Part shown: in pieces, positions 39,412 through 52,652 of the stretch | Layout of the letters: every line of letters starts with the position of its first letter | How positions within the stretch are numbered: position 1 is the first letter of the stretch | Assembly: GCF_016865525.2 (NCBI RefSeq) | Contig: NZ_CP075169.1 | Coordinates: 6,138,337 to 6,202,336 of the forward strand | Source: Sodalis ligni | GTDB taxonomy: Bacteria > Pseudomonadota > Gammaproteobacteria > Enterobacterales > Enterobacteriaceae | Length of the DNA: 64,000 bases | Direction of reading: 5' to 3' | Notes under the pieces: generated by a model | The model's database searches: none | What the model was told of the DNA's origin: nothing | What the model saw: the letters and a program-made list of their open reading frames with translations, nothing else | Position numbers and translations under genes: made by a program

Positions 39412-39651
39412 TTACACCTCTTCCATTTTGCTGAGCAATGCGCGTAAACGCTCTTGCCATACACCCTGTTCCTGCTTCAGTTGTTCGTTTTCGTTAATCA
39501 ACGATTCACGATTGCCGGCCGCTTGTTGGATTTCCTGCGTCAGGCTGTTGTTTTTCTCTTTTAATTCTTCAATTTCCATTTGTAAAAGCGTGATGGTATC
39601 AATTGCTTGCTGTACCTTCGCTTCTAACTTCTCAAATACTTCAAAAGCCAT
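39412..39651 (-). CDS. zapB: Cell-division protein ZapB
   Basis: Coiled-coil protein that bundles with ZapA at the Z-ring and links it to the chromosome terminus region. ATG 39651 ([15 protein letters not shown]) gives 79 residues against 81 in E. coli. The whole protein is a predicted coiled coil with the conserved [18 protein letters not shown] core and ends in KMEEV. The open frame upstream adds ten residues without family support. Confidence 0.97.
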   Translation of the reverse strand: MAFEVFEKLEAKVQQAIDTITLLQMEIEELKEKNNSLTQEIQQAAGNRESLINENEQLKQEQGVWQERLRALLSKMEEV

Positions 39652-39695
39652 TTCAGCCCCCTTAAGCCTGCAAGGTGTCATCGTAAAATTGCGTT

Positions 39696-39759
39696 ATACC
39701 CGCCATACTTCAAGCTGCAGGGACGTTGGCTTTCCTGCAACTCCAATTATTTAGGGTAT
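39696..39759. repeat. 64-bp palindromic intergenic repeat upstream of zapB
   Basis: The ends are imperfect 26-bp inverted copies: ATACCC...AGCTGCAGG on the left and, reading inwards from the right, ATACCC...AGTTGCAGG. The motifs CTTCAAGcTGCAGG and CCTGCAACTCcAATTATTTAGGGTAT occur in dispersed repeats of Yersinia, Serratia and relatives, from memory. This copy looks like a short form lacking the central part. No coding capacity. Confidence 0.65.
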
Positions 39760-40236
39760 ACACTTCTTATGTGTATCCAATGAAAATATCCGCACCATGC
39801 GCCGCGCACCATGGCCGGCGTGTGTAAAAATAACGTTGGTGTTGAAAGTCCGAAGAACGGATTTTAAGTAGGCCCGTCCCCGCTGTCCAGCCGCGATCGT
39901 TCAAAAGGTCGAATGCGTCCGACATTGTACGCTATACCACCCCAACGCCGCTGAAAGATTTACCTCCCTTTACTAAAATTTCCCCGTATTTTTAACATTA
40001 ATATTTGAACTCCGGGTAGTCAAAATCAGCCTTTATTGGTGCTTTTCTAACACCTATTACGCGTATTCGCTCATTTTTATGACGCGCTGCACACATTTTG
40101 ATTTCGATATTTCTCGTTTTCGCTCATTAACGATAAATTTACAAGATGCCTACATTTGCTTCTAGGTTAAAACATTTCCGGTACGCAGAGGCCGCCCTTT
40201 GCTAAGACCTCACCTTAACGCCAGCAGGAAAAGTCT
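39760..40236. promoter_or_regulatory. glpFKX upstream region
   Basis: A 477-bp non-coding stretch before glpF that should hold the glpFKX promoter. The AT-rich segment 40098-40142 contains TTTCGATATTTCTCG and TTTCGCTCATTAACGATAA, which resemble GlpR half-sites as in E. coli glpF. I cannot place -10 and -35 elements firmly. Nothing else is recognisable between 39760 and 40090. Confidence 0.4.
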
Positions 40237-42680
<2,444 letters not shown>

Positions 42681-42687
42681 GGCATAT

Positions 42688-42716
42688 GGCCCATTCAATG
42701 AATGGGCCTTACTTTT
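42688..42716 (+). terminator. Terminator-like hairpin between glpK and glpX
   Basis: GGCCCATTC and GAATGGGCC form a 9-bp stem with a 3-nt loop, followed by TTACTTTTT, 7 bp after the glpK stop. It may reduce glpX expression relative to glpFK. Confidence 0.8.
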
Positions 42717-42823
42717 TCGGAAAAATCATAGATTCGGGCAAATCATAGACCACCCGGAAAGCGTGACGAATGTGATAAACTTTGCGGCAAACTTCAATTT
42801 AAGTTGCGACGCAAGGTTTAGCC

Positions 42824-43834
42824 ATGAAACGTGAATTAGCCATTGAATTTTCCAGGGTAACGGAAGCCGCCGCGCTGGCGGGCTATTGCTGGCTCGGCCG
42901 CGGCGATAAAAATGCCGCCGACAACGCCGCGGTCCAGGCCATGCGCATCATGCTCAATCAGGTGGACATCGATGGCCGTATAGTGATCGGCGAAGGGGAA
43001 ATCGATGAAGCGCCGATGCTGTATATCGGCGAAGCGGTGGGCACGGGCCGGGGCGATTCGGTGGATATCGCGGTGGATCCCATCGAAGGAACCCGCATGA
43101 CGGCGATGGGCCAACCCAATGCCTTGACCGTGATGGCGGTGGGGGAAAAAGACAGCTTTTTACATGCTCCCGATATGTATATGGAAAAAATAGCGGTGGG
43201 ACCGGCGGCCAAAGGCGTTATCGACCTCGAGTCGCCCCTGGATGAGAATCTGCGCAACGTTGCCCGCAAACTGGGTAAACCATTGTCGCAGCTTACGGTC
43301 ATCATCCTGGCCAAACCTCGCCACGAACAAATTATCGCCGAACTGCAGCAATTGGGCGTACGAGTGTTTGCCATTCCTGACGGCGACGTGGCGGCGTCCC
43401 TGCTCACCTGCATGCCGGACAGTGAAGTGGATGTCATGTACGGCATCGGCGGCGCGCCGGAAGGGGTGATTTCCGCGGCGGCAATCCGCGCCATGGACGG
43501 CGATATGCAGGGCCGCCTGCTGCCCCGCCATCAGGTCAAAGGTAACAGTGAAATAAACCTGCGCATCGGCGCCGATGAACTGGCCCGCTGCGCGGCCATG
43601 GGTATCGCCGCCAATACCGTGCTGCGGCTCAATGACATGGCGCGTAACGACAATGTGGTTTTTTCCGCCACCGGCATCACCAAAGGGGATTTGCTGAACG
43701 GCATTACCCGCAAAGGTCTGCTCGCCACCACGGACACCCTGCTGATTCGCGGCAACAGTCGGACGATCCGGCGCATTTCTTCCACCCATTATCTCGATCG
43801 TAAAGATCCCGCCCTGCATCCGTTTATCCTTTAG
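42824..43834 (+). CDS. glpX: Fructose-1,6-bisphosphatase class II
   Basis: Gluconeogenic phosphatase, 336 residues as in E. coli. Metal and substrate motifs: GEGEIDEAPMLYIGE (about residues 57-71) and DIAVDPIEGTRMTAMGQ (about 85-101), followed by KPRHEQIIAELQQLGVRV and IPDGDVAAS. Downstream, 43835-44013 has no gene. Confidence 0.98.
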   Translation: MKRELAIEFSRVTEAAALAGYCWLGRGDKNAADNAAVQAMRIMLNQVDIDGRIVIGEGEIDEAPMLYIGEAVGTGRGDSVDIAVDPIEGTRMTAMGQPNALTVMAVGEKDSFLHAPDMYMEKIAVGPAAKGVIDLESPLDENLRNVARKLGKPLSQLTVIILAKPRHEQIIAELQQLGVRVFAIPDGDVAASLLTCMPDSEVDVMYGIGGAPEGVISAAAIRAMDGDMQGRLLPRHQVKGNSEINLRIGADELARCAAMGIAANTVLRLNDMARNDNVVFSATGITKGDLLNGITRKGLLATTDTLLIRGNSRTIRRISSTHYLDRKDPALHPFIL

Positions 43835-44013
43835 CGCCGTTGATGGCGTCTTTCGAATGCAACTTTTTCTTAACAAGAACCGACAGCCGGGCTGGATGCA
43901 ATACCGAAATTAACTGATAATGGCGCCATCGCCTTTATCAAAAGCCGCTGTGACAGAGTGGAATATAATTTGCCGGTCAGATTATTTATTGAAAGACCAA
44001 GGGGAAATGCACT

Positions 44014-44760
44014 ATGGCTGAATGGGTTAATGGGGAAATCATACATGTTGAGCACTGGACGGAAAGTCTTTTCAGCCTGTATGTCCGCGCGCCGGTGGAC
44101 GCTTTCACCGCGGGCCAGTTTGCCAAACTCGGCCTGGAGATCAACGGCGAACGCGTCCAGCGCGCCTATTCGTATGTGAATGCGCCGAATAACCCCAATC
44201 TAGAATTTTATCTGGTGACGGTACCGGAAGGAAAGCTCAGTCCGCCGCTGCATGCCATGCAACCGGGCGACCAACTGATGGTTACCAAAGAAGCCGCCGG
44301 TTTCTTTGTCCTTGACGAAATTCCCCCCTGTGAAACGCTGTGGATGTTGGCCACCGGCACGGCGTTGGGCCCGTTTCTGTCTATTTTGCAATTTGGAGAA
44401 GGGCTGGAGCGCTTTAAAGATATTGTCCTGGTGCATGCGGCGCGCTATGCCCGCGATCTCAGTTACCTGCCGTTGATGCTTGAACTGCAGCAGCGCTATA
44501 GCGGCAAACTGCATATTCAGACCGTGGTCAGCCGGGAAACGGTGCCCGGTTCACTCACCGGCCGTGTTCCGGCGCTGATCGCCGACGGTTCGTTGGAACA
44601 AGCGGTAGGAGTGGCACTGAGCGCGGAAAATGGCCATGTCATGCTCTGCGGTAATCCGCAAATGGTGCGGGATACTCAGCAATTATTGAAAGAAACGCGC
44701 GAAATGCGCAAACACCTGCGGCGCAAGCCGGGTCATATCACCAGCGAGCATTACTGGTAA
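44014..44760 (+). CDS. fpr: Ferredoxin/flavodoxin-NADP reductase
   Basis: FAD enzyme that passes electrons between NADPH and flavodoxin or ferredoxin; SoxRS-linked in E. coli. 248 residues as in E. coli. The FAD motif RAYSYVNAP is near residue 50, the NADP-binding part has LWMLATGTALGPFLSIL, and the protein ends HYW, the typical C-terminal aromatic that stacks on FAD. Confidence 0.97.
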   Translation: MAEWVNGEIIHVEHWTESLFSLYVRAPVDAFTAGQFAKLGLEINGERVQRAYSYVNAPNNPNLEFYLVTVPEGKLSPPLHAMQPGDQLMVTKEAAGFFVLDEIPPCETLWMLATGTALGPFLSILQFGEGLERFKDIVLVHAARYARDLSYLPLMLELQQRYSGKLHIQTVVSRETVPGSLTGRVPALIADGSLEQAVGVALSAENGHVMLCGNPQMVRDTQQLLKETREMRKHLRRKPGHITSEHYW

Positions 44761-44813
44761 CCGGTGAGACTCGGTCTGATGGGTATCGCATAGAGTGGTT
44801 AACGGGGTTATAA

Positions 44814-45407
44814 ATGGATAGGAACCGGTTCATCCGCTTCGCCGCCGCCAGTCTGCTGCTGGGCGTTGCCTGGACACATGTTCTGGCCGCCGATACCTCC
44901 GCCGCGGCAACGCCGGTGGCGCCATACCTGTTGGCCGGCGCACCGACGTTCGATTTAACCATCGTTAAATTTCGTGAAAGATATAACGACCATAACCCCA
45001 ACTTACCTATCGGTGAATTTCGATCCATTGATAACCGAAACGATCTTATCAACCTGACCCGCGCCGCCAGCAAGATTAACAGCACGCTCTACGCATCCAC
45101 CGCCCTGGAAAAGGGCAGCGGTAAAATAAAAACGCTGCAGATTACCTACCTGCCGGTGGTAGGCGGCGGCGAAAAAGCCGCCCGCGCCACCGCCATCAGC
45201 TATATGGCAGCGCTGGTGCGCGAGTTTGAACCCGGATTAACGGTGGAGCAAAGCACGGCCCGGGTCATGGATTTATTAGCCAAAGGCCGGGGCGCCCATT
45301 TTTTTCAGCAATCCTGGGGGCCGTTACGCTATGTGGTGGCGGATGATGGCGATAAGGGCCTTACCTTTGCCGTCGAGCCCGTTAAACTCGCTTTAGCCGA
45401 GTCTTGA
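44814..45407 (+). CDS. yiiQ: YiiQ-family periplasmic protein (DUF1454)
   Basis: A 197-residue protein with a cleavable signal peptide (hydrophobic core AAASLLLGVAWTHVLAADT, residues about 9-27). The body matches YiiQ: APTFDLTIVKFRERYN, LPIGEFRSIDNRNDLINLTRAASKIN, QSWGPLRYVVADDG. Function is unknown in all organisms. E. coli has yiiR between fpr and yiiQ; here only 53 bp separate them. Confidence 0.93.
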   Translation: MDRNRFIRFAAASLLLGVAWTHVLAADTSAAATPVAPYLLAGAPTFDLTIVKFRERYNDHNPNLPIGEFRSIDNRNDLINLTRAASKINSTLYASTALEKGSGKIKTLQITYLPVVGGGEKAARATAISYMAALVREFEPGLTVEQSTARVMDLLAKGRGAHFFQQSWGPLRYVVADDGDKGLTFAVEPVKLALAES

Positions 45408-45532
45408 TCCTCCCGCGTTTGATGACGAAAAACAAAGCCACCACAGCATTAAATCTCTATACTATGGGTCAGGTAAGAGTGCCTTACGGCAATCAATTTT
45501 CGCTTCGCGTTCCTGATTGGAGATTATAAAAA

Positions 45533-46300
45533 ATGCGACATCCGTTAGTGATGGGTAACTGGAAACTGAATGGCAGCAAACATTTGGTGAACGATCTGAT
45601 TACTGCCCTACGCAGTGAACTGAGTGGCGTCGTCGGCTGTGATGTGGCTATTGCGCCGCCGGTCATGTATCTGGATCAAGCCAAACACCAGCTTGCCGGC
45701 AGCCGCCTGGCATTGGGTGCCCAAAACGTCGACGTTAATCTGTCCGGCGCCTTTACCGGTGAAGTTTCCGCCGCCATGCTGAAAGACATCGGCGCCAAAT
45801 ACATCATCATCGGCCATTCCGAACGCCGAACCTACCATAAAGAAAGCGATGAGCTGATCGCGAAGAAATTTGCGGTACTGAAAGACGCCGGACTGATTCC
45901 GGTGCTCTGTATCGGTGAAAGCGAAGCTGAAAACGAAGCCGGGCAAACCGAAGCGGTATGCGCCCGTCAACTGGACGCCGTATTGACCACCCTGGGTGCC
46001 GGCGCGTTTGAAAACGCAGTGATCGCCTATGAACCGATTTGGGCCATCGGCACCGGCAAATCCGCCACCCCGGCACAGGCGCAAGCGGTGCATAAATTCA
46101 TCCGCGACCATATCGCCAAACAGGACGCCGCGGTCGCCGAACAGGTTATTCTTCAGTACGGCGGCTCGGTTAACGCCGGCAACGCCGCTGAACTGTTCAC
46201 CCAGCCGGATATCGACGGCGCGCTGGTGGGCGGAGCTTCACTCAAAGCCGATGCATTTGCCGTTATCGTTAAAGCCGCGGCAGAAGCCAAACAGGCCTGA
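45533..46300 (+). CDS. tpiA: Triosephosphate isomerase
   Basis: Interconverts dihydroxyacetone phosphate and glyceraldehyde 3-phosphate. 255 residues. Catalytic Lys in GNWKLNG (residue 11), His in IIIGHSERR, Glu in [14 protein letters not shown], and the phosphate-binding [10 protein letters not shown] and [10 protein letters not shown] loops are all present. Confidence 0.99.
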   Translation: MRHPLVMGNWKLNGSKHLVNDLITALRSELSGVVGCDVAIAPPVMYLDQAKHQLAGSRLALGAQNVDVNLSGAFTGEVSAAMLKDIGAKYIIIGHSERRTYHKESDELIAKKFAVLKDAGLIPVLCIGESEAENEAGQTEAVCARQLDAVLTTLGAGAFENAVIAYEPIWAIGTGKSATPAQAQAVHKFIRDHIAKQDAAVAEQVILQYGGSVNAGNAAELFTQPDIDGALVGGASLKADAFAVIVKAAAEAKQA

Positions 46301-46318
46301 TACTGAATCAAGACGGAG

Positions 46319-46346
46319 ACGGGAACAGATGTTCCCGTTTTTTTTT
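46319..46346 (+). terminator. Rho-independent terminator of tpiA
   Basis: ACGGGAAC and GTTCCCGT form an 8-bp stem with an AGAT loop and a T-run, 18 bp after the tpiA stop. Confidence 0.95.
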
Positions 46347-46448
46347 GCGCAATACCCAGCCATGAACAGCCCATCTTGAACAGCGCGAGAACATGCAACG
46401 GCCGGGTCGCATCGGCGAAAGCCGGCTGAATACCTCATGGCACGACCC

Positions 46449-46580
46449 GTGATCGCCAGAGGTTAAACCGAGCGTATTAAAGGGAGACCGTGCTGATGGG
46501 GTCGAAGCGGGCGTGGTTTTACCGCCCGCCGGAGCGCCCCACAGCTCGGTAGGCCCGCGATCACCGGCGGTTAAACCAAG
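46449..46580. repeat. Pair of 24-nt imperfect direct repeats between tpiA and rbsR
   Basis: Copies at 46449-46472 and 46557-46580 match at 19 of 24 positions and share GGTTAAACC; their starts are 108 bp apart. They lie in the 299-bp gap between the convergent genes tpiA and rbsR, otherwise without recognisable content. Confidence 0.5.
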
Positions 46581-46599
46581 GGGGACGGGGCAGGCGCCA

Positions 46600-47601
46600 T
46601 CATCGACGCCCCACCGACGCCCGCTCCACCAGTTCAGGGGTCAGCACCAGCACTTGCGGTTCAGTCTCGGGATTTTGCAGCCGATAAAGTAAAGTATCAA
46701 TGGCCAGCTCGCCAAGAGAATCTTTCGGCTGATTAATGGTGGTCAGCGGCGGAGTAAGGTATTTGGCCAGCTCGATATCGTCATAACCCACCACCGCCAT
46801 ATCTCCCGGCACCGATAGCCCGGCCTGAAACAGCCCCTGGCAACCCCCAACCGCCACCGCGTCATTGCCGGTGAAAACCGCATGGGGCGGTTCGGGCAAC
46901 GCCAAAAGCTGTTTCATCGCCGCCACACCGCCGCCAAATTCAAAATCGCTGAACACTTCATATCCGGCCGGAATAACCAGCCCGGCGCGATTCATGGCGA
47001 GACGATAGCCCTCCAACCGGTGGCGGGCAGTGGTTTTATCCTGGGGACCGGCAATACAGGCAATTTTATGATAGCCACGGGAAATCAGATAACGGGTGGC
47101 CAGATCGCCCCCCAGCAACGAATTATCCTGGATGATATCCAGCGCGTCCTCAAACGGCGTCCAATCCATCATCACAATGGGCAATGAAGGATAACGACGC
47201 AACGCCAGCCGGGAGGGACGATTGTTTTCGGTACACATGATAAGCAGGCCGTCCACGCGTTTTTGCAGCAACGTCTCCATGCTGCGGCTCATGCGATCCG
47301 CATCCTCCTCGGTATTGCACAGGATCAAGCTATAACCGCGCTCATAGCAGCTGCGTTCCACCCCGTGCACCACTTCCGCATAAAACGGGTTATTACTGGA
47401 GGTTATCAACATCCCGATGGTGCGCGTCTGGTTTATCTTCAAACTGCGGGCCAGGGCCGAAGGCGCGTAATTCAGCTGTTCCACCGCCGCCAGAACCTTA
47501 TCTCGCACCGCATCGCTGACAAAACGATTGTCATTGATCACATGAGAAACCGTGGAGGTTGAAACGCCCGCCAAACGGGCGACATCTTTCATGGTGGACA
47601 A
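46600..47601 (-). CDS. rbsR: Ribose operon repressor RbsR
   Basis: LacI-family repressor released by ribose. 333 residues. The helix-turn-helix [20 protein letters not shown] opens the protein, followed by [13 protein letters not shown] (hinge) and a sugar-binding domain with [11 protein letters not shown] and [18 protein letters not shown]. Last gene of the operon, 1 bp after rbsK. Its likely sites are the two palindromes before rbsD. Confidence 0.97.
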   Translation of the reverse strand: MSTMKDVARLAGVSTSTVSHVINDNRFVSDAVRDKVLAAVEQLNYAPSALARSLKINQTRTIGMLITSSNNPFYAEVVHGVERSCYERGYSLILCNTEEDADRMSRSMETLLQKRVDGLLIMCTENNRPSRLALRRYPSLPIVMMDWTPFEDALDIIQDNSLLGGDLATRYLISRGYHKIACIAGPQDKTTARHRLEGYRLAMNRAGLVIPAGYEVFSDFEFGGGVAAMKQLLALPEPPHAVFTGNDAVAVGGCQGLFQAGLSVPGDMAVVGYDDIELAKYLTPPLTTINQPKDSLGELAIDTLLYRLQNPETEPQVLVLTPELVERASVGRR

Positions 47602-47602
47602 G

Positions 47603-48529
47603 CTAGTCTAACCCTTGCAAAAAGGCGTCGATTTCTTGGCGCCAGGGAATGGACGGCTGCGCACCCGAGCGGGTGACCGCAATGGCGGCGGCGGCATGGG
47701 CAAATCTCACTGCCTTGTCCATATCTTCCCCTTCCAGCAATGCCGTAACCAACGCGCCATTGAATGTATCCCCCGCAGCAATGGTATCCACCGCGTCGAT
47801 CTTAAACCCCGGGATCAGTTTGCCATGACCCTGCCGGCTAAGCCATACGCCGCGGCTGCCCAGGGTAATCAATACCGTGGGAATGCCTTTGCCATGGAGT
47901 ATTTGCGCGGCGCGGGCGGCGGAGGCGTCATCATTGATTGCGACGCCCGTCAGACGTTCCGCTTCAGTCTCATTCGGCGTGATGGTATCCACCAGGGCCA
48001 GCAACGGGTCCGGTAACTCACGGGCCGGAGCCGGATTCAGAATAACCTGCGTCTGATGCAGCTTTGCCAGCTTGGCGGCGGCAATCACCGTCTCCAGCGG
48101 CGACTCCAGCTGCATCAGCAGCACGGAGGCGTCGATAATCTTTTTCTCGTATCGCGCCAGATAATCCGGCGTAAGCGCGGCGTTGGCGCCCGGATCGATG
48201 GCAATCACATTCTCACCATCCCGGTTCACGAAAATCAGCGCAACGCCGGTGGTTGTGCCGGGGCTGGCTTCCACCGATCCGACACCGATGTTGTCCGCCG
48301 CCAACTGCTTACGGATACGCTGCCCTATATCATCCTCGCCGACGCAGGCGACAAAATCGATATTCGCCCCGCTGCGCCCGGCCGCCACCGCTTGATTGGC
48401 GCCTTTACCGCCGAAAGCGACGGTATAGTTTTTTCCAATAACCGTTTCACCGGGACGAGGAAATTGCTCAAGGTTGAGGATATGATCGGCATTGATACTA
48501 CCCAGCACCACCAGCTTGTTTGTCGCCAT
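47603..48529 (-). CDS. rbsK: Ribokinase
   Basis: Phosphorylates ribose to ribose 5-phosphate. ATG 48529 ([18 protein letters not shown]) gives 308 residues; the frame open further upstream has no family support. PfkB motifs: [16 protein letters not shown] near residue 42 and [14 protein letters not shown] with the catalytic Asp near residue 255. Confidence 0.97.
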   Translation of the reverse strand: MATNKLVVLGSINADHILNLEQFPRPGETVIGKNYTVAFGGKGANQAVAAGRSGANIDFVACVGEDDIGQRIRKQLAADNIGVGSVEASPGTTTGVALIFVNRDGENVIAIDPGANAALTPDYLARYEKKIIDASVLLMQLESPLETVIAAAKLAKLHQTQVILNPAPARELPDPLLALVDTITPNETEAERLTGVAINDDASAARAAQILHGKGIPTVLITLGSRGVWLSRQGHGKLIPGFKIDAVDTIAAGDTFNGALVTALLEGEDMDKAVRFAHAAAAIAVTRSGAQPSIPWRQEIDAFLQGLD

Positions 48530-48613
48530 CGTATTTATCCTGATTGAATGCGTTATCGTCCCCCGGCTGGCGGGTCGATAACGCAATACCTTGCTGTAGA
48601 AAGTGAACCGGCG

Positions 48614-49501
48614 TTATTTCGTGACCAGCTTAAGGGCTACCGGGATTATGGCATCCACCTTGCCGCCTTTTAATACTTTGTCTGCGGTTTCAACACCGAT
48701 AATACCGATTTGATCGGGCTGCTGCGCCACGGTGGCGGCCATTCTTCCGCTTTGCACCGCTTTGAGTCCATCCGCCGTACCGTCAAAGCCTACCACCAAC
48801 ACATCGGTTTTATTGACGGTTTGCAGGGCACGCATCGCGCCTAAGGCCATTTCGTCATTTTGCGCGAATACCGCTTGTACCGTCGGGTGGGCGGTCAGCA
48901 GGTTCTGCATGACGTTAAGACCTTTGGTGCGATCGAAATCAGCCGGCTGGCTAGCCAACATGGTGAATTTGTATTGATCGGCGGATTGCTTGAATCCTTC
49001 GCCGCGTTCACGGGCCACTGAGGTGCCGGCAATCCCTTCAAGTTCAATAACCTTGGCGCTGTTACCCAGTTTTTGCCCGATAAAATCACCCGCCATTTTG
49101 CCGCCGACCCGGTTGTCCGAGGCGATATGACTGACGATCTGGCCCTTGTTCGCCTTACGATCCAGGGTGATGACCGGGATCTTGGCTTGGTTGGCCAGGA
49201 TAACGGCATTGCCCACCGCATCGGAATCCGTCGGGTTTATCATGACCAGCTTGACGCCGCGCACCGTCAGATCCTGCACGTTAGCCAATTCCTTGGCCGG
49301 ATTGTTTTGCGAATCGAGGACTACCAATTGATAACCCAGTTTATTCGCTTCCTGTTGCGCCCCGTCTTTCATCGAAACAAAGAACGGATTGTTAAGAGTG
49401 GAAACCACCAGCGCAATAGTATCTTTTGCCAGGGCGTTGGCGCTGAAAGCGGCGCTTAACGCAACGGCGGACATCAAAACAGCTAATTTTTTCATTTTCA
49501 T
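48614..49501 (-). CDS. rbsB: Periplasmic ribose-binding protein
   Basis: Substrate-binding protein of the RbsABC importer, also the ribose chemoreception ligand in E. coli. 295 residues with a signal peptide cut near ANALAKD (residue 25). The mature part starts [20 protein letters not shown] and includes [11 protein letters not shown] and [15 protein letters not shown]. Confidence 0.98.
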   Translation of the reverse strand: MKMKKLAVLMSAVALSAAFSANALAKDTIALVVSTLNNPFFVSMKDGAQQEANKLGYQLVVLDSQNNPAKELANVQDLTVRGVKLVMINPTDSDAVGNAVILANQAKIPVITLDRKANKGQIVSHIASDNRVGGKMAGDFIGQKLGNSAKVIELEGIAGTSVARERGEGFKQSADQYKFTMLASQPADFDRTKGLNVMQNLLTAHPTVQAVFAQNDEMALGAMRALQTVNKTDVLVVGFDGTADGLKAVQSGRMAATVAQQPDQIGIIGVETADKVLKGGKVDAIIPVALKLVTK

Positions 49502-49524
49502 CTTTATGTTTCCTGCAGGGGAGG

Positions 49525-50496
49525 TTATTTACTGCTTTTGTTATCTACCAATACCGCCAACAAAATGACGACAGCCTTTACAATCATCTGATAGTAGGAA
49601 GAAACGCTTAATAAATTCAGTCCGTTATTCAAAAATCCGAGGATCAGCGCGCCAATAAGGGTTCCCATGATGCGGCCTTTACCGCCGGACAGGCTGGTTC
49701 CCCCCAGCACCACGGCGGCAATGGCATCCAGTTCATACCCGGTACCGGCGGTGGGCTGCGCCGAAGAGAGCCGGGCCACTTCAATCACGCCGGCCAGCGC
49801 CGCCGTCAGCCCGCACAGCGAATAGACGATGACCTTGACCTTATCAACGCTGATGCCCGACAACCGCGTCGCGGCTTCATTGCCGCCCAACGCGTAGATA
49901 TAGCGGCCCAAACGGGTGTGGTGCAGCATGTACCAGGCGGCGAGAAACACCACCGCCATAATCCACACCGGCGTAGGCACGCCCAGCGGACGGCCGATAC
50001 CAAACCAGCCGAACGCATCGGCCGCATCGCTGAAGCCGGTATTCACCGGGCTGCCGTCGGTATATACCATGGTGACGCCCCGCAGCAGCAGCATCATCAC
50101 CAGGGTCGCGATAAAGGCCTGCACCTTTCCTTTCGCCACAATGACCCCCGTCACGGCGCCGATTGCCGCGCCCAGCAATAGGGAGGCTCCCACCGCGACG
50201 AACACGTTGATTTCAAGCCCCACCACCGACGCGGCCACCGCACCGGTCAGGGCCAGCAGCGAACCCACGGAAAGATCGATACCGGCGGTCAAGATCACCA
50301 GCGTCATGCCCACCGCCATAATGGCGTTCACGGAGGTCTGTTGAAGGATATTGAACAAATTATTGAGGCTGAAGAAGTTCGAACTCATGGAAGACACCAC
50401 GGCGATAAGCACCAGCAGCGCAATCAATGATTTCTGTTCTAATAGCCAGGTTTTGCTGAAACCGCGTTTAACGGGAATAATCCGGGTACTCATCAT
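49525..50496 (-). CDS. rbsC: Ribose ABC transporter permease
   Basis: Membrane channel of the ribose importer, 323 residues with multiple hydrophobic helices. Family segments: [39 protein letters not shown] and the cytoplasmic ATPase-contact loop [12 protein letters not shown]. Its start overlaps the rbsA stop; tandem ATG codons at 50496 and 50493 are both possible. Confidence 0.97.
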   Translation of the reverse strand: MMSTRIIPVKRGFSKTWLLEQKSLIALLVLIAVVSSMSSNFFSLNNLFNILQQTSVNAIMAVGMTLVILTAGIDLSVGSLLALTGAVAASVVGLEINVFVAVGASLLLGAAIGAVTGVIVAKGKVQAFIATLVMMLLLRGVTMVYTDGSPVNTGFSDAADAFGWFGIGRPLGVPTPVWIMAVVFLAAWYMLHHTRLGRYIYALGGNEAATRLSGISVDKVKVIVYSLCGLTAALAGVIEVARLSSAQPTAGTGYELDAIAAVVLGGTSLSGGKGRIMGTLIGALILGFLNNGLNLLSVSSYYQMIVKAVVILLAVLVDNKSSK

Positions 50497-52004
50497 TGAT
50501 TCTCCTGCTGGGTACTGTATTGCTTACCGACGGCCGCGGCCATCAGGACCTCTTGAGTGGCCTGCCCTATGGGGAAAATGCCGCTTAAGCGGCCCTCATG
50601 CATCACCATCACGCGATCGCTCATTCCCAGCACTTCGGGCATCTCCGAAGAGACCAAAATGATACTGAGCCCTTCTTCTTTGAACTGATTGATTAATTGA
50701 TAAATCTCTTTTTTAGCGCCGACATCGACGCCGCGGGTCGGTTCATCCAGAATCAATACCTTGGGCCGGGTCATCAAGCCGCGGGCAATGGCAACTTTTT
50801 GTTGATTGCCGCCGGACAGCAGGCCTATCGGCTGCTCCATCGAGGGCGTTTTGATATTGAATAAACGAATAAAATCCCCTACCGCCTGCTGTTCTTCCGC
50901 GTGTTTCAATCCGCCGCCCTGACGGCTGAAATAGCGCAGGGCGGTGAGGGTCATGTTCTCCTTCACCGACATCCCCAGCACCAGCCCGTCCCGCTTACGA
51001 TCTTCGGAAATGTAGACGATACCGTTAGCCAACCCGTCCTGAGGGGTGCGGGTCATAATGGCTCGCCCGTCCAGCACTACCGTGCCGCCGGTGCGTTTCG
51101 CCGCGCCATAGAGGGTTTTCATCAGTTCCGTGCGTCCCGCGCCCATCAAGCCCGCGACGCCGAGGATTTCACTGCGGCGCAGCGTAAAGCTGACATCGTC
51201 GACGCCGGGGCCACTAAGATGATTGACCGCTAGACGTTCCTCGCCGAGAGGGACTTCAATGCGCGGGTATTGCTCTTCCAGGCGACGTCCCACCATCATT
51301 TCGATCAGGGCGTCCTCCTGTAACCCGGTTACCCGGCGTTCGGCGATAAACTGCCCGTCCCGAAGCACCGTGACATCGTCGCAGATTTGAAAAATCTCTT
51401 TTAACCGATGGGAAATATAAACGATGCCGCAGCCCTGCTGCCTGAGTTCGTTTATCACGCTGAACAGCGACGCCGTTTCGGTATCGGTGAGCGCATCGGT
51501 AGGCTCATCCATGATAATGATCCGGGACTTGAAGCTGATGACCTTGGCTATTTCCACCATCTGCTGATCGCCGATGGACAGCTCCCCCACCAGACGGTGG
51601 CTGCTATACCGCAGATTGAGCCGGGCCAACAGCTGGTCAGCTTCGCTGTACATCCGTTTCCAGTCGATACCGCCGAACCGATTGAGGAATTCGCGGCCGA
51701 GGAAGATATTTTCCGCAATGGTCAACTGAGGAATAAGATTCAATTCTTGATGGATAATGCCGATACCGGCTTCCTGGGATACCTTCGGCCCGCTGAACGC
51801 CACCTCTTTTCCCAGGTATGACAGGGTGCCGGCATCTTTGCTGTAGATGCCGGTCAACACTTTCATCATGGTAGACTTGCCGGCGCCATTCTCTCCCACC
51901 AGCGCCATAACGCGGCCGGGATAAACCGTCAGCGCCGCACCGGTAAGCGCCTTAACCCCCGGGAAGGATTTGTCTATCCCTGTCAATTGCAGTAACGGTT
52001 GCAT
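50493..52004 (-). CDS. rbsA: Ribose ABC transporter ATPase
   Basis: Energy-coupling subunit with two ABC domains, 503 residues from ATG 52004 ([20 protein letters not shown]). The first domain has Walker [10 protein letters not shown] and signature [13 protein letters not shown]; the second has a degenerate Walker A (GLMGAGRTE) and signature [15 protein letters not shown], as usual in this family. The frame is open upstream but that part lies within rbsD in another frame. 7 bp follow the rbsD stop. Confidence 0.97.
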   Translation of the reverse strand: MQPLLQLTGIDKSFPGVKALTGAALTVYPGRVMALVGENGAGKSTMMKVLTGIYSKDAGTLSYLGKEVAFSGPKVSQEAGIGIIHQELNLIPQLTIAENIFLGREFLNRFGGIDWKRMYSEADQLLARLNLRYSSHRLVGELSIGDQQMVEIAKVISFKSRIIIMDEPTDALTDTETASLFSVINELRQQGCGIVYISHRLKEIFQICDDVTVLRDGQFIAERRVTGLQEDALIEMMVGRRLEEQYPRIEVPLGEERLAVNHLSGPGVDDVSFTLRRSEILGVAGLMGAGRTELMKTLYGAAKRTGGTVVLDGRAIMTRTPQDGLANGIVYISEDRKRDGLVLGMSVKENMTLTALRYFSRQGGGLKHAEEQQAVGDFIRLFNIKTPSMEQPIGLLSGGNQQKVAIARGLMTRPKVLILDEPTRGVDVGAKKEIYQLINQFKEEGLSIILVSSEMPEVLGMSDRVMVMHEGRLSGIFPIGQATQEVLMAAAVGKQYSTQQENQ

Positions 52005-52011
52005 AGATGCC

Positions 52012-52431
52012 TCAGAAGGTGACGCCGGAGCACAGGATGACATTGGCGAAAGGAGTGCATTCCCCACTGCGAATGATCGCGCGGCTGTATTCGGTCTGGG
52101 TTTTGAATGCCTGGTGGCTGATATACTCGATGGCAATGGTATTCCCCTGTTGTTGCTCAAGGGCCGTCAACTGATCCAGCAGCGCCTCATGCAGCTGAGG
52201 ATTAATTTCCGCCATTTCCTTGGCCAAAATGGCCTTTTCTACCTGCATTTCGCTGACAACCGCGCTCACCACCTGTAAAAAGGTCGGCACACCCCGGGTC
52301 AACGCCAGATCAATCCTTTGGCTTGAAGAGGGAATGGGCAATCCCGCATCGGCAATCGTGACCTGATCCGTATGGCCCAGACGGGAGATGAGCGCAGAGA
52401 CGTCAGCGTTCAGTAAAACACCTTTCTTCAT
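52012..52431 (-). CDS. rbsD: D-ribose pyranase
   Basis: Interconverts the pyranose and furanose forms of ribose so that RbsK can use it. 139 residues, starting [20 protein letters not shown] with the catalytic His near residue 20 and ending in [12 protein letters not shown]. First gene of rbsDACBKR. Confidence 0.97.
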   Translation of the reverse strand: MKKGVLLNADVSALISRLGHTDQVTIADAGLPIPSSSQRIDLALTRGVPTFLQVVSAVVSEMQVEKAILAKEMAEINPQLHEALLDQLTALEQQQGNTIAIEYISHQAFKTQTEYSRAIIRSGECTPFANVILCSGVTF

Positions 52432-52446
52432 TTTCCTGCCTCCACC

Positions 52447-52462
52447 AGCGAAACGTTTCGCT
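52447..52462. promoter_or_regulatory. RbsR operator, proximal
   Basis: AGCGAAACGTTTCGCT is a perfect 16-bp palindrome 16 bp before the rbsD start and equals the core of the E. coli rbs operator. Confidence 0.9.
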
Positions 52463-52469
52463 GAGGATG

Positions 52470-52498
52470 AAATTAGTTAAAAAAGCAGAGGTGTACAA
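52470..52498 (-). promoter_or_regulatory. Putative rbs promoter
   Basis: On the minus strand TTGTAC (52498-52493) and TAATTT (52475-52470) are spaced 17 bp apart, between the two RbsR operators. Confidence 0.5.
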
Positions 52499-52526
52499 GC
52501 GCAATCCATCAAAAATGTGATCGCCA

Positions 52527-52540
52527 TCGAAACGTTTCGC
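52527..52540. promoter_or_regulatory. RbsR operator, distal
   Basis: CGAAACGTTTCG at 52528-52539 repeats the palindromic core of the proximal operator. The centres are 79 bp apart, so the pair brackets the promoter and could support looping by a repressor. ATGTGATCG just upstream of it may be half of a CRP site. Confidence 0.8.
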
Positions 52541-52652
52541 TAGTAATAAAAATGATTATTCACACAAGCAATTGAATTTGAGAGTGAAGCAAGAAGAGGA
52601 TGCTGTCGCCGGAAAAACGTGGTCCGTCAGGGCAGCGGGAAGAAGAAGTAAG

